Part shown: positions 6,352 to 6,563 of the stretch, in pieces
Layout of the letters: every line of letters starts with the position of its first letter
How positions within the stretch are numbered: the stretch's first letter is position 1
Program-made: the position numbers and the translations under genes
Origin: Deltaproteobacteria bacterium
Lineage (GTDB): Bacteria > Desulfobacterota_B > Binatia > UBA9968
Reading direction: 5' to 3'
DNA length: 6,563 nt
NCBI GenBank assembly: GCA_016193385.1
Contig: JACPSF010000284.1
Span: 1 to 6,563, forward strand
The notes under the pieces: generated by a model
What the model was told of the DNA's origin: nothing
The model's input: the letters and a program-made list of their open reading frames with translations, nothing else
Databases searched by the model: none

Positions 6352-6563
6352 ATGGCAAAGCGAGTCGTGGGCAGACCGACACCAAGAGTGGAAGGCGAGT
6401 ATAAGGTTAGTGGCCAAGCGGTTTACGCGGTCGATGTAGTCCTACCCGGGATGCTCTGGGGAAAGCTTTTGAGAAGCCCCATTCCCTTCGGACGGATCAA
6501 GCGCATCGACGTGAGCCGGGCCTTGCGGGTCCCCGGAGTCAAGACCGTCATCACCGGCGAAGA
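6352..6563 (+). CDS. Xanthine dehydrogenase-family molybdopterin-binding (large) subunit, N-terminal 70 residues (cut by window edge)
   Basis: The frame starts at ATG 6352 and is open to the right edge, giving 70 complete codons of a protein that normally has about 750-800 residues. The visible part is the N-terminal lead (RPTPRVEG, 8-15) and most of the alpha/beta hammerhead domain: KVSGQAVYAVDVVLPGMLWG at 18-37, KLLRSPIPFGRIKRIDVSRA at 38-57 and VPGVKTVITGE at 60-70. These match the family pattern G-x-A-x-Y-x2-D, PGML, RSP and PGV. The family comprises molybdenum hydroxylases: xanthine, aldehyde, CO and N-heterocycle dehydrogenases. The catalytic and cofactor-binding domains lie beyond the window, so neither the substrate nor intactness can be judged. 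The FAD and 2Fe-2S subunits are not seen upstream; if present they must follow downstream. The binding protein 127 bases upstream runs in the same direction. Confidence 0.88.
   Translation, partial: MAKRVVGRPTPRVEGEYKVSGQAVYAVDVVLPGMLWGKLLRSPIPFGRIKRIDVSRALRVPGVKTVITGE

Overview
The window is a gene-dense, fairly G+C-rich bacterial chromosome segment with five protein-coding genes. Three lie on the minus strand (a polysaccharide-deacetylase/PuuE-like hydrolase cut by the left edge, comEC, uvrC). Two lie on the plus strand (an NMT1-type ABC transporter substrate-binding protein, and the first 70 codons of a molybdenum hydroxylase large subunit cut by the right edge). The substrate-binding protein has a type I signal peptide and no lipobox cysteine, which points to a Gram-negative envelope. 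This gene mix, with an orphan NMT1 binding protein, a xanthine dehydrogenase-family subunit and a metal-site-poor deacetylase, resembles uncultured soil or subsurface lineages related to Desulfobacterota/Binatota, Rokubacteria or Tectomicrobia. That placement is inference from general gene style; no marker in the window fixes the phylum.

Layout, left to right. Positions 1-655 (minus) hold the N-terminal 218 codons of the deacetylase-like gene, with a strong Shine-Dalgarno and its own candidate promoter in the 108-base gap behind comEC. Positions 764-3244 (minus) hold comEC, the DNA-uptake channel, with all three expected domains. Positions 3254-5101 (minus) hold uvrC, the nucleotide-excision-repair incision nuclease. 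uvrC and comEC are nine bases apart and in the same frame, so they look like one transcriptional unit, uvrC first. The uvrC start has no Shine-Dalgarno but is preceded almost immediately by a perfect extended -10 element, suggesting a leaderless message. The 124 bases between uvrC and the next gene form a divergent promoter region. Positions 5226-6224 (plus) hold the substrate-binding protein. A 127-base gap follows, with a family of short CTGAG-type repeats that fold into an inverted repeat and then an A+T-rich stretch. The molybdenum hydroxylase subunit begins at 6352.

Functionally the window joins a DNA-handling pair (repair nuclease and uptake channel) with accessory catabolic genes: a periplasmic small-molecule binding protein, a molybdenum hydroxylase and an allantoinase/deacetylase-type hydrolase. 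The last two families both include purine-degradation enzymes, but their members are functionally diverse and nothing here proves that role. I see no mobile element, CRISPR array, tRNA, rRNA or clearly new system. The most notable signals are the leaderless uvrC start, the CTGAG repeat element and three histidine-to-arginine replacements at presumed metal-site positions in ComEC.
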